This document shows, piece after piece, positions 28,898 to 37,468 of a stretch of 64,000 nucleotides of DNA (position 1 is the first letter of the stretch; every line of letters begins with the position of its first letter). The position numbers were made by a program, and so were the translations under genes. The notes under the pieces are model-generated. The model did no database searches, was not told where the DNA came from, and was given only the letters and a program-made list of their open reading frames with translations. The DNA comes from Kocuria varians (lineage in GTDB: Bacteria > Actinomycetota > Actinomycetes > Actinomycetales > Micrococcaceae). The stretch is from positions 39,311 to 103,310 of the forward strand of contig NZ_BJNW01000012.1 of NCBI RefSeq assembly GCF_006539885.1, given 5' to 3'.

Positions 28898-29003
28898 CTC
28901 CGGGACGTCGCGGCTGAGCCGTGACGAATCCCTGTCCCACCAGGGTGTTCGGACTCCGCGACCCTGCTTCTCCACCTTTCACACGACAACACCCGGGGGC
29001 GTC

Positions 29004-29936
29004 ATGACGGACACCGACTCGAGGGCCGCGGCACGGCCGGACGCGATCGTGAGTGTCGCGTGCGTGACCCAGGACCGGCCGCGTGACGTGGCGGCCCTCA
29101 TCGACGGGCTGCGCTCCCAGACCGACCCCGTGGCGAGCCTGTGCCTCGTGGACGCCGGGCGCACCGCGCTCGACGAGGCCGAGCTGCTGGAGCGCATCGA
29201 CGGCACCTTCAGCCTCCACTACCGCCGCTCGGTAGCCAACCTGGGTGGCGCCGGCGGCTTCTCGCTGGCGATCCTCACGGCCCTGGCGAGCGGCGCGGAG
29301 CAGGTCTGGCTCATGGACGACGACGCCCACCCCGAGGACCCGGACTGCCTGCGGGTGCTGCGCACGGCCGCCCGTGAACGGGGTCTCGCCGTGGTCTCCC
29401 CGCTGATCGTGGCGCCGCAGGACCACGAGCTGCTCTCCTTCCCGTACCGCCTTGAGGGCGGCATCACGCACCGGCGCGAGGACCTCGTCCCGCTCGGCTT
29501 CCTCGACTCGTACGCCAACTTCTTCAACGGCGCTCTCATGGACGAGTCGGTCTTCTTCCGGGTGGGTCTGCCGGACCTCAAGCTCTTCCTGCGCGGGGAC
29601 GAGGTGGACTTCCTCGTGCGGCTGCGCAAGAGCGGTCTGCCGTTCGGCACCGTGACCACCACGGCCGTGTCCCACCCGCCCGGGTGGGAGGAGGAGCACG
29701 TGGTGATCCCCGGCAAGCTGCAGGTGCTGATCCCCCCGGGGGAGTTCAAGCAGAAGCACTTCTTCCGCAACCGCGGCTACGTGTCCTGGCGCTACAAGCG
29801 CGTGGTCCAGCTGGGAGCGGACGTCATCGGGTACCCCGCGCACTACCTCAAGAACAGGGACCTGAAGGGGTTGCGCACCTGGGCGCGGCTCTACGGCAAC
29901 GGCATTCGCGGGCGTGGTTTCGGTGGCCCTCGCTGA
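29004..29936 (+). CDS. Glycosyltransferase family 2, GlfT2/rhamnosyltransferase-like
   Basis: A 310 aa GT-A-fold transferase. The N-terminal nucleotide site (IVSVACVTQDRP), the metal-binding acidic cluster LMDDDAHPEDPD at about residues 105-116, ANFFNGALMDE and the later RGDEVDFLVRL and CVSHPP-like (AVSHPPGW) segments resemble galactofuranosyl- and rhamnosyltransferases of actinobacterial cell walls. Donor and acceptor are not predictable. The ATG at 29004 was chosen from domain extent; the ribosome site is weak (GGGGGC). It overlaps the next transferase gene by 23 nt. Confidence 0.75.
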   Translation: MTDTDSRAAARPDAIVSVACVTQDRPRDVAALIDGLRSQTDPVASLCLVDAGRTALDEAELLERIDGTFSLHYRRSVANLGGAGGFSLAILTALASGAEQVWLMDDDAHPEDPDCLRVLRTAARERGLAVVSPLIVAPQDHELLSFPYRLEGGITHRREDLVPLGFLDSYANFFNGALMDESVFFRVGLPDLKLFLRGDEVDFLVRLRKSGLPFGTVTTTAVSHPPGWEEEHVVIPGKLQVLIPPGEFKQKHFFRNRGYVSWRYKRVVQLGADVIGYPAHYLKNRDLKGLRTWARLYGNGIRGRGFGGPR

Positions 29937-30783
29937 ACCGCTGACGGCCTCCGAGCTGCCCGCCCGATTCTCGGTCCTGCTGCCCGTCTACGCGGGGGAC
30001 ACGCCCGAGCGGGTGCGCCGCGCCGTCGAGTCGAACACCGTGGAGCAGACCCGCCCGCCCGCCGAGCTGGTGGTCGTGCAGGACGGCCCCGTGGCCCCGG
30101 AGCTGGACGCCGAGCTGGAGCGGATCGCCCGGGAGTCACCGGTTCCGGTTCGCCTGGTGCGGATCCCGCAGAACCGGGGGCTCGCGCACGCCCTGCGCAC
30201 GGCCCTGCCGCTGTGCGCGTACGACGTCGTGGCGCGCGCGGACGCGGACGACGTCGCCTACCCCGAGCGTTTCGAGCGCCAGCTCCCGCTGGTCGAGGGC
30301 GGCGCGGACCTCGTCGGCTCCGCGATGCACGAGATCGGGGACGACGAGACCCGGCCCGTTGCCCTGCGCACCGCCCCCGTGGGTGCGGAGCGCATCGCGG
30401 CAGTCAGCCGGCGTCGCAACCCGATCTCGCACCCCACCGTCGTGCTGCGCCGCAGCGCCGTGGAGCGCGTGGGCGGCTACGAGGACGCCCCCATGGCCGA
30501 GGACTACTGGCTGTGGGCACGCATGCTGCACGCCGGCGCGGACGTGCGCAACGTCGCGGAGCCCCTCGTGGGCTACCGCGTGTCCGCGGGCTCCTACGAA
30601 CGCCGTGGCGGCTACCGCGTGCTGCGCGCAGAACTCGCGCTGCAGGCCAGGTTGCGGGCGCTGGGCCACGTGGGGTTCCTACAATGGGCCACGAACGTCA
30701 TGGTGCGCGGTGGCTACCGGTTCGTGCCCGTCCGGGTGCGTGAAGCCGCCTACCGACTCATGGTGGGCCGTCGCCACGACTGA
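29914..30783 (+). CDS. Glycosyltransferase family 2
   Basis: A 289 aa GT-A enzyme for surface polysaccharide assembly. Features: SVLLPVYAGDTPERVRRAVES, the QDGP loop, NRGLAHALRTAL, and the DxD-type metal motif ARADADDVAYPERF at about residues 108-121; MAEDYWLWARML carries the catalytic-base ED region. The GTG at 29914 overlaps the upstream transferase gene; GTG at 29923 is an alternative. It is followed 28 nt later by the CapD-like gene with its own GAAAGGA site. Confidence 0.8.
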   Translation: MVSVALAEPLTASELPARFSVLLPVYAGDTPERVRRAVESNTVEQTRPPAELVVVQDGPVAPELDAELERIARESPVPVRLVRIPQNRGLAHALRTALPLCAYDVVARADADDVAYPERFERQLPLVEGGADLVGSAMHEIGDDETRPVALRTAPVGAERIAAVSRRRNPISHPTVVLRRSAVERVGGYEDAPMAEDYWLWARMLHAGADVRNVAEPLVGYRVSAGSYERRGGYRVLRAELALQARLRALGHVGFLQWATNVMVRGGYRFVPVRVREAAYRLMVGRRHD

Positions 30784-30811
30784 CCCGCGCGCCCGAAAGG
30801 ACAACGGCCCC

Positions 30812-32821
30812 ATGCCCAACTCCCCGAGCCCCACCCCCAGAGGCGAGAAACCCGTCGCGTGGCTGTGGATCCAGATGATCCTGGACTCCGTGGCGTGGAT
30901 CGTGGCGCTGTGGGTTGCGGTGCTGCTGCGCTTCGAGCTCAACATCGACCTCGTCTCGGTGGGCGGGGTCGTGGCCACGTGCGTCGTGGCGGTGGTGCTG
31001 CAGTTGCTCGTGGGCTTCTCCTTCGCGCTCTACAAGGGCCGCTACTCGTTCGGCAGCTTCGAGGAGGCCAAGCTGCTCGTGGTCGTCACGGTCATCGTGA
31101 CGGCACTGCTCGAAGGTGTGCTGCTGGTCTTCGGCGTGACGCTGTGGGTGCCGCGCTCGCTCGGCTTCATCGCGTTCCCGTTCGCGTGCCTGCTCATGGC
31201 GGCGTTCCGCTACCTCAAGCGCATGTACCAGGAGTCCACGGCCAAGCCGGGGCACGAGGCGCAGCACGTGGTGATCTTCGGTGCCGGTGCGCTCGGCACG
31301 TTCCTGGTGCACCGCATGATGCAGGACCCGGCCTCCGGCTTCCTGCCCGTGGCCCTGCTGGACGACGACCCCGCCAAGAAGCACCTGCGGATCTCCTCGG
31401 TGCCGGTCATGGGCACCCTGCACGACGCCGCCTCCGTCCTGGAGCACACGCGCGCCGGGGTGCTCATCGTGGCGCTGGCGGACGCGGACCCGCGCACCAT
31501 GCAGCGTGTCTCGGACGCCGTGGAGGGCACGGGGACCCGCGTGATGACGGTGCCCCCGCTGACCGAGATGCTCACCGGCGGCAACCAGAGCGTGGACCTG
31601 CGCGACATCGCCATGGAGGACCTGATCGGTCGGCGACCCGTGGACATCCACGTGGACGCCATCGCCGGGTACGTCACGGGCAAGCGCGTGCTCGTCACCG
31701 GTGCGGGCGGGTCCATCGGCTCGGAGCTGTGCCGTCAGCTCGTGGGCTTCGAGCCCGCGGAGCTGATCATGGTGGACCGTGACGAGACCGGTCTGCAGAC
31801 CACTCAGATCTCCATCACCGGCCGGGGCCTGCTGGACGGCAACGACACCGTGCTGTGTGACATCCGCGACGCCGACGCCCTGGACAAGGTCTTCCAGGAG
31901 CGCCGCCCGGAGGTGGTCTTCCACGCGGCGGCCCTGAAGCACGTCTCCCTCCTGGAGCAGTACCCGGACGAGGCCTGGAAGACGAACGTCATGGGCTCCC
32001 TGCACGTCCTGGACGCCGCGGCCTCCGTGGACGTGGACGTGTTCGTCAACGTGTCCACGGACAAGGCCGCCAACCCCACCACGGTGCTCGGGCACTCCAA
32101 GCGCGTCGCGGAGAAGCTCACCGCGTGGATGGGCGAGCGCACCGGCAAGCGCTACGCGTCCGTGCGCTTCGGCAACGTCTTCGGCTCCCGCGGGTCCATG
32201 CTCCCGCTGTTCGCGGAGCAGATCCGCCAGGGCGGCCCCATCACGGTGACCCACGCGGATGCCACGCGCTACTTCATGACCATCCCGGAGGCGTGCCAGC
32301 TCGTGATCCAGGCCGGGGCGATCGCCCGCGGCGGCGAGGTGCTCATCCTGGACATGGGGGAGCCCGTGCGGATCCTGGACATCGCCCAGCGGCTGCGCGC
32401 GATGTCCGGGCGGGAGGACATCGCCATCGAGATCACGGGGCTGCGCCACGGCGAGAAGCTGCACGAGGACCTGATCGGCACGGGGGAGAGGGACGAGCGC
32501 CCGTTCCACCCCAAGATCTCCCACGCGAAGGCCGAGCGGCTGGACCCGGCGAACCTGGACCGCCACGTGTGGAAGGTCCGCGGCGGCATGATGTTCACGG
32601 GCTCCATCCCGCAGGTGGTCGTGAGCACGCAGCCCAAGATCACGAACTTCTCCGTGCCCCGGGCCGCGGCGGCCACGCCCCACGGCACCGAGGCGCCCCA
32701 CGACACGGACACGGCCCACCACACGGACGCAGCCCGCCACGGAGACCCGTCGCACGGCAGAGACGCTTCCGACAGCACCGACTCCTCCCACGACCTCCAC
32801 GCCGGACGGGACCGTTCATGA
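30812..32821 (+). CDS. CapD/WbpM-type nucleoside-diphosphate-sugar 4,6-dehydratase, membrane-bound
   Basis: A 669 aa long-form sugar-nucleotide dehydratase. Four hydrophobic helices (about residues 14-125) anchor it. A degenerate Rossmann module follows (VVIFGAGALGTFLVHR) and then the catalytic SDR module (VLVTGAGGSIGSELCRQL). STDKA and HSKRVAEK contain the catalytic Ser/Thr and Lys430; the position four before that Lys, Tyr in FlaA1 and Met in WbpM, is Leu426 here. Typical products are UDP-4-keto-6-deoxy-HexNAc. The last roughly 50 residues are a His/Asp/Thr/Ser-rich tail. The ATG at 30812 follows GAAAGGA. It overlaps the WecA-like gene by ATGA. Confidence 0.85.
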   Translation: MPNSPSPTPRGEKPVAWLWIQMILDSVAWIVALWVAVLLRFELNIDLVSVGGVVATCVVAVVLQLLVGFSFALYKGRYSFGSFEEAKLLVVVTVIVTALLEGVLLVFGVTLWVPRSLGFIAFPFACLLMAAFRYLKRMYQESTAKPGHEAQHVVIFGAGALGTFLVHRMMQDPASGFLPVALLDDDPAKKHLRISSVPVMGTLHDAASVLEHTRAGVLIVALADADPRTMQRVSDAVEGTGTRVMTVPPLTEMLTGGNQSVDLRDIAMEDLIGRRPVDIHVDAIAGYVTGKRVLVTGAGGSIGSELCRQLVGFEPAELIMVDRDETGLQTTQISITGRGLLDGNDTVLCDIRDADALDKVFQERRPEVVFHAAALKHVSLLEQYPDEAWKTNVMGSLHVLDAAASVDVDVFVNVSTDKAANPTTVLGHSKRVAEKLTAWMGERTGKRYASVRFGNVFGSRGSMLPLFAEQIRQGGPITVTHADATRYFMTIPEACQLVIQAGAIARGGEVLILDMGEPVRILDIAQRLRAMSGREDIAIEITGLRHGEKLHEDLIGTGERDERPFHPKISHAKAERLDPANLDRHVWKVRGGMMFTGSIPQVVVSTQPKITNFSVPRAAAATPHGTEAPHDTDTAHHTDAARHGDPSHGRDASDSTDSSHDLHAGRDRS

Positions 32822-33951
32822 GCGCCCTCGCACCCCTGGCCCCCGGTCTCGTGACCGCCGCCGGTCAGGCACCGATGCCCCTGGCCATGGCCGATCCCGC
32901 CACCGTGACGGACGCGGAGGCCCTGGAGTTCTTGCTGCACCCCGCACCGCTCGCACTGGGACTCTCCTTCGCGCTCTCGCTCGTGCTCCCGTTCGTGGTG
33001 AAGCCGTGGCTCACGCGATGGGGGATCATCGACATCCCCTCGGACCGCTCGTCGCACTCCATGCCGGTGCTGCGCGGCATGGGGTTGGCCGTCGCGATCT
33101 CCCTGGCCGTGACCTGCGCGCTGGCCCTGTGCGTGGGGCTGATCCCCGTCGACCGCTCGATCGCGCTGGTGGTGCTCGCCATGATCGTGGCGAGTGCCGC
33201 GCTCGGCTGGGCCGAGGACTACCGTGGCGTCTCCATCAGCATGCGCCTCGGCGCTCAGGCGGCTATCGGCGCGCTCGGCACGGGCGCCATGATCTTCGCG
33301 CTCGGCGTTCCCGCCTGGTGGTGGCCGGTGGGGGTCGTGGCCACGGTCGCCTACATCAACATCGCCAACTTCATGGACGGCATCAACGGCATCTCGGGGC
33401 TGCACGGCGGCGCCGTAGGACTGCTCTACGCATGGGCGGGGGCCACGAACGGCATGCCGTGGATGGTGTGCGCGGGGCTTGCGCTCGCGGGCGCGTTCCT
33501 GGGCTTCCTGCCCTGGAACCTGGGGCGCGGCACGGTCTTCCTGGGGGACGTGGGCTCCTACGTGCTGGGCGGGTCCATTGCCGCGATCGCCATCGGGGCC
33601 TTCCTCTCCGGCGTGTACGTGGAGTACCTGCTGCCGCCGCTGATGATCTATCTCGCGGACACCGCCGTGACCCTGGTGCTGCGCATCCGCCGCGGCGAGG
33701 TCTGGTACAAGCCGCACCGCCAGCACGCCTACCAGCGACTCACGGACGCGGGCCTCTCGCACGTCCAGTCCGCGCTCGTGGTCACCACGGCCACGGTGCT
33801 CGTGAGCCTGATCTCGCTCTACGGCCTCTGGGCCTCGGGCACGGGCTCGGCGATCGCCGGCCTGGCCGTGGTTCTCGTCATCGTCGCCTACCTCGCCTCG
33901 CCCGCGGTGCTGAGGCGGCTGCGTGCGCGCGGTGCGGAGCCGCGGCCGTGA
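32818..33951 (+). CDS. WecA/MraY-family undecaprenyl-phosphate sugar-phosphate transferase
   Basis: A 377 aa polytopic transferase (about ten or eleven helices) that loads the first sugar phosphate on the lipid carrier. Conserved loops: SDRSSHSMPVLRGMG, the Mg site NFMDGINGISG, FLGDVGSYVLGG, and HRQHAYQRL. The usual DDxxD of loop 2 reads AEDYRG, with Glu133 in the first position. In mycobacteria the equivalent gene (wecA/rfe) sits in front of the ATP synthase operon, as here. It overlaps both neighbours (ATGA, GTGA), linking polysaccharide and atp genes in one coupled run. Confidence 0.85.
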   Translation: MSALAPLAPGLVTAAGQAPMPLAMADPATVTDAEALEFLLHPAPLALGLSFALSLVLPFVVKPWLTRWGIIDIPSDRSSHSMPVLRGMGLAVAISLAVTCALALCVGLIPVDRSIALVVLAMIVASAALGWAEDYRGVSISMRLGAQAAIGALGTGAMIFALGVPAWWWPVGVVATVAYINIANFMDGINGISGLHGGAVGLLYAWAGATNGMPWMVCAGLALAGAFLGFLPWNLGRGTVFLGDVGSYVLGGSIAAIAIGAFLSGVYVEYLLPPLMIYLADTAVTLVLRIRRGEVWYKPHRQHAYQRLTDAGLSHVQSALVVTTATVLVSLISLYGLWASGTGSAIAGLAVVLVIVAYLASPAVLRRLRARGAEPRP

Positions 33952-34517
33952 GCGGCACTCGCCCCGCCGCCCCGGCGCCGGCGTCCGCCGAAGAACCGGG
34001 GGAGCAGTCCACGCCCGGACCGGTCACGGGCGACGGCTACGGTCGCGGCGTCGTCCTCGCCTCCATGGGCGGGGTGGTCGTCGGCACGCTGCTCGTGGCC
34101 GCCTCCTACGGTGTCGACGCCGCCGCCCCCCTGCGCTCCGGCGGCTTCGGCGCGGGCCTCGTGGCGGTGAGCACCGGTGCGACGGCGCTCGTGTCGGCCC
34201 TGCTCTACCGAGCTGCTCCGGCGGCGACCGCGCCCGCACTCGCCGCGCTCTACCTCGTGAAGGTGATGGTCTTCGGCTGGCTGCTGCTCGTCCCGGGGGC
34301 ACCGCCGTGGCTCGTCCCCCCGGCATTCGTCGCGGCCGCGGTGGTCACACTCGTGGCCGCGATGGTGGCGTTCGCCGTGATCGCCCGGCGCGTTTCGGCG
34401 CGGGCCGCACTCGGGCGCCCCGTCCAGGACGACGCCGCCCCGGACGCCAGCACCTCGAACGAGAACGCGACGGTCGCCGTCGCGCCGTCACAGACCTCCG
34501 GAAGGACCAGCCCATGA
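33948..34517 (+). CDS. Putative ATP synthase protein I-like membrane protein
   Basis: A 189 aa protein with a Pro/Ala/Glu-rich N-terminus, four predicted helices at about residues 38-155 (the third includes ALYLVKVMVFGWLLL, which resembles AtpI proteins) and a polar tail. AtpI helps c-ring assembly or Mg2+ handling. The assignment rests mainly on position, helix count and that motif. The GTG overlaps the WecA-like stop, and the 3' end overlaps the next gene by ATGA. Confidence 0.55.
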   Translation: MSGTRPAAPAPASAEEPGEQSTPGPVTGDGYGRGVVLASMGGVVVGTLLVAASYGVDAAAPLRSGGFGAGLVAVSTGATALVSALLYRAAPAATAPALAALYLVKVMVFGWLLLVPGAPPWLVPPAFVAAAVVTLVAAMVAFAVIARRVSARAALGRPVQDDAAPDASTSNENATVAVAPSQTSGRTSP

Positions 34518-34870
34518 CTCCCGCACCCGGCCAGGAGGAGCCACGGGGACCCCGAGACCTGCGCAACCTCTCCGAGCGCTACAAGAAGTCCGCCCGCCAG
34601 GACACCCTCTACACCGCGGGGGAGCTCGTGGAGCGCGGGGGTCTCGGAGGTGGTCTCGCCGTGCTGCTGTATGTCGTGGTCGGTGCGGTGTTTTGGAGTT
34701 TGGTAGGCTGGTTCCTGGATCACCTGCTGGGAACACGGTGGATTGTGATCGCGGGAGCCGTGTTCGGCGCGTCCGCCGGGGTGTACCTCGGCTCCCTCCA
34801 CATGAGGGACGCACTGAACCACGGTGATCACCCGCATGGAGACCCCGTCGGAGACAAGGATGTCGACTGA
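34514..34870 (+). CDS. AtpZ/AtpI-family two-helix membrane protein
   Basis: A 118 aa protein. A charged N-terminus (SERYKKSARQDTLYTAGE) is followed by two helices at about residues 45-62 and 72-92 containing GWFLDHLLGT and IAGAVFGASAGVYLG, the pattern of the F0F1-ATPase-associated Ca2+/Mg2+ transporter family. The ATG overlaps the previous stop. It ends 55 nt before atpB. AT-richer DNA within it (about 34680-34715, including TAGGCT) could hold an internal promoter for the atp genes; this is speculative. Confidence 0.6.
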   Translation: MTPAPGQEEPRGPRDLRNLSERYKKSARQDTLYTAGELVERGGLGGGLAVLLYVVVGAVFWSLVGWFLDHLLGTRWIVIAGAVFGASAGVYLGSLHMRDALNHGDHPHGDPVGDKDVD

Positions 34871-34925
34871 ACTGGGCCACCAGCCCAGAGCGTGACCGGT
34901 CTGGATACCGCAGAAAGGACCCGTA

Positions 34926-35717
34926 TTGAACCCCGCCCTGAGGATTCCGGCCGAATTCGTGGCCCCGTCCACGGAAGATGCTCATCTTCCCCCGTTCTTC
35001 GAAGTGGGGTCCTTCGCCTTCGGTAAGCAGTCTCTGCTGATCCTGCTGTCGGTGGTCATCATCGCCGGCTTCTTCCTGTTCGTGATCCGCCGCCGCGCCA
35101 TGGTGCCCTCCAAGGGCCAGTTCCTCGGGGAGATGGGCTACGGGTTTGTCCGCAACCACCTGGGCCGCGACATCATCGGCGAGAAGGACTTCCGCCCCTA
35201 CGTCCCGCTGCTGTTCACCTTCTTCTTCTTCATCCTGGTGAACAACCTCTTCGGCTCCATCCTGGTGCTGCAGCTGCCCACCTTCGCGCACCCGGGCTCC
35301 GCCTACGTGGTGGCCGCCATCGCGTACGTCGTGTGGGTGTTCGTGGGCATCAAGCGTCACGGCTTCGGGCAGTTCATGGTCAAGATGACCATGCCCCCGA
35401 ACGTGCCGAAGATCCTCTACGTGATCCTCATCCCGCTCGAGTTCCTCTCGAACCTGATCATCCGCCCCGTGACCCACGCGCTGCGTGTGTTCGCCACGAT
35501 GTTCGCCGGCCACATGGCCATCATGGTCGCCGCAGCGCTGACCGCGTTCCTCGCCACCCAGGTGGGCGGCGTCCTCGGTATCGGCGGATCGATCTTCGGC
35601 ATCATCCTGGGGCTCTTCATCTACTTCCTCGAGGTCCTCATCCAGGTCCTCCAGGCATACATCTTCACCCTGCTGTTCGCCGTGTACGTCCAGGGCGCAC
35701 TGCAGGAGGGGCACTAG
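34926..35717 (+). CDS. atpB: ATP synthase Fo subunit a
   Basis: The proton half-channel subunit, 263 aa, five or six helices. The essential stator Arg is in HALRVFATMFAGH. The start appears to be TTG at 34926, with AAAGGA 7 nt upstream; no ATG or GTG lies in a better position. The N-terminus (NPALRIPAEFVAPST) is actinobacterial in style. It is first structural gene of atpBEFHAGDC; a 114-nt gap with a small TTACG/CGTAA inverted repeat (35769-35783) follows. Confidence 0.93.
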   Translation: MNPALRIPAEFVAPSTEDAHLPPFFEVGSFAFGKQSLLILLSVVIIAGFFLFVIRRRAMVPSKGQFLGEMGYGFVRNHLGRDIIGEKDFRPYVPLLFTFFFFILVNNLFGSILVLQLPTFAHPGSAYVVAAIAYVVWVFVGIKRHGFGQFMVKMTMPPNVPKILYVILIPLEFLSNLIIRPVTHALRVFATMFAGHMAIMVAAALTAFLATQVGGVLGIGGSIFGIILGLFIYFLEVLIQVLQAYIFTLLFAVYVQGALQEGH

Positions 35718-35831
35718 CCCCACGAAGGAGCGCGACCTCCGGGCCGCTCAACTCTGACCATCGCTCGCTTACGATTCCCGTAACGGCACCACGGCCCGCG
35801 CCCGCGGGCACCCAGAAAGGAAATATCCACA

Positions 35832-36035
35832 ATGGAAGGTTCGCTTAGCGTCATTGGCTATGGTCTCGCTGCCATCGGCGGTGGCATCGGTGTGGGTCTC
35901 ATCTTCGCTGCGTACATGCAGTCCGTGGCCCGCCAGCCCGAGTCCCAGCGAGTCCTGCAGCCCATGCTGTTCATGGGCTTCGCCGTGGTCGAGGCCCTGG
36001 CCATCCTCGGTCTGGTCCTGGCGTTCATCAAGTAG
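35832..36035 (+). CDS. atpE: ATP synthase Fo subunit c
   Basis: A 67 aa helical hairpin forming the rotor ring. The first helix has a GGGIGVG glycine run, the polar loop is ARQPE (33-37), and the proton-carrying carboxylate is Glu54 in FAVVEALAI. This protein is the target of diarylquinolines in mycobacteria; sensitivity here cannot be read from motifs alone. The strong AAAGGAAAT site before ATG suits its high copy number. Confidence 0.95.
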   Translation: MEGSLSVIGYGLAAIGGGIGVGLIFAAYMQSVARQPESQRVLQPMLFMGFAVVEALAILGLVLAFIK

Positions 36036-36083
36036 GGCAACGCCCATCGGACAAGCCCTAACTAGAGAACAGGAATCGCGCTC

Positions 36084-36635
36084 ATGAACGCAATGGTGTT
36101 GGCAGCTGAAGAGGCCAAGAGTCCTCTTTTCCCCGACAGCTGGGAAATGCTGATCACCGGCATCGGGTTCGTGATTCTGCTCTTCATCGCGGCCAAGTAC
36201 ATCGTCCCGGCGTTCGAGAAGGTCTTCAAGGACCGCGCGGACGCCATCGAGGGTGGACTTGCCAAGGCCAAGGCCGCCCTGGCCGAGGCCAAGGCTGCTC
36301 GCGACGAGTACAACCAGCAGCTCGAAAGTGCCCGGCTCGAGGCCCAGAAGATCCGTGAGGAAGCTCGCTCAGAGGGCGAGAAGATCCTGGCGGACTTCAA
36401 GGATCGCGCCAACCTCGAATCCGCTCGGATCACCGAGAACGCCCACAAGGCCATCGAGGCCGAGCGTGCGGCCGCCGTGGTGTCCCTGCGCGTCGAGGTC
36501 GGCACTCTGGCAACGCAGCTCGCCTCCAAGATCGTCGGGGAGTCCTTGAAGGACGACGACCGCGCCAACCGCGTGGTTGATCGCTTCCTGGCCGATCTTG
36601 ATGCCGAGCAGGGCCGTACAGGAGCTGCACGGTAA
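36084..36635 (+). CDS. atpF: ATP synthase Fo subunit b
   Basis: The peripheral stalk subunit, 183 aa. An N-terminal membrane helix at about residues 22-40 (LITGIGFVILLFIAAKYIV) is followed by a long charged coiled coil (EGGLAKAKAALAEAKAARDE onwards) reaching F1. GAGAACAGGAATC precedes the ATG. The stop and the atpH start share one base (TAATG). Confidence 0.94.
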   Translation: MNAMVLAAEEAKSPLFPDSWEMLITGIGFVILLFIAAKYIVPAFEKVFKDRADAIEGGLAKAKAALAEAKAARDEYNQQLESARLEAQKIREEARSEGEKILADFKDRANLESARITENAHKAIEAERAAAVVSLRVEVGTLATQLASKIVGESLKDDDRANRVVDRFLADLDAEQGRTGAAR

Positions 36636-37447
36636 TGGCAGAAGCATCGAACGAACCCTACCGCCCGCTCACCGTGGACGTGGACCGCTGGGCGCACGGC
36701 GCGAGTGCCGAGATCAGCTCCCAGCTGTTCGAGATCCTCGACATCGTGGACGGCAACGGCACCCTGCGCCGCGCCCTGACGGATCCCTCGCGGTCTGCCG
36801 AGGACCGGGCCCGCCTCGTGCACACGCTCCTCGACGGCAAGGCCCACGAGGTCGCCGTGGACATCGTCGCGAACCTCGCCTCCCAGCGCAGCGCCACCGA
36901 GCGCCAGCTGGGGGACAGGATCGAACGGACCGCGGTGCTGCTCGCAGCGGCCGCGGCCGAGAACCGCGGCGGCGTCGAGGCCCTCGAATCGCTCGTGGAC
37001 GAACTCCTCGGGTTCAAGTCCATGCTCGACCGCTCCGCGGACGTGCAGTGGGCGTTCTCCGACCCCCGCGCGAGCGCGCAGGCCAAGGTCACCCTGGCCC
37101 GTCGTCTCATGACGGCGCAGTCGGAGGAGGCACGTCTGCTCGTGGAGCGGGCGGTCAGCGAACCGCGCGGTGCACTGCCCGGGCGTCTGCTCGAGCAGTT
37201 CGCCCAGTGGGTCGCGGACCGGCAGCAGCGCGGGATCGCCCGCGTGCAGACGGCCAGGCCGTTGCGTGAGGACCAGGTGGCCAAGCTGCGGGACGGACTG
37301 AACCGGTTGTACGGACGGGACCTGAAGCTGACCACGGAGACCAACCCCGCCCTCGTGGGTGGGTTGCGCGTCCGGGTCGGTGAGGAGATCATCGACGGCT
37401 CCGTCACGCACCGGCTGGACCAGCTGCAGCAGCGGATCGGAGCCTGA
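36635..37447 (+). CDS. atpH: ATP synthase F1 subunit delta
   Basis: Connects F1 to the peripheral stalk, 270 aa, as in other Actinobacteria and longer than the roughly 180 aa of E. coli. The C-terminal end (LKLTTETNPALVGGLRVRVGEEIIDGSV) is the conserved OSCP signature. It is coupled to atpF by TAATG. A hairpin begins at its stop codon and a 171-nt spacer precedes atpA. Confidence 0.94.
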   Translation: MAEASNEPYRPLTVDVDRWAHGASAEISSQLFEILDIVDGNGTLRRALTDPSRSAEDRARLVHTLLDGKAHEVAVDIVANLASQRSATERQLGDRIERTAVLLAAAAAENRGGVEALESLVDELLGFKSMLDRSADVQWAFSDPRASAQAKVTLARRLMTAQSEEARLLVERAVSEPRGALPGRLLEQFAQWVADRQQRGIARVQTARPLREDQVAKLRDGLNRLYGRDLKLTTETNPALVGGLRVRVGEEIIDGSVTHRLDQLQQRIGA

Positions 37448-37468
37448 TCCTCACGTGGAGCGAGGATC
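37446..37468 (+). other. Hairpin in the atpH-atpA spacer
   Basis: GATCCTC pairs perfectly with GAGGATC over a 9-nt loop, starting inside the atpH stop codon. There is no T-run. It may adjust stability or translation of the atp mRNA. The rest of the spacer to 37618 has no gene. Confidence 0.4.
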
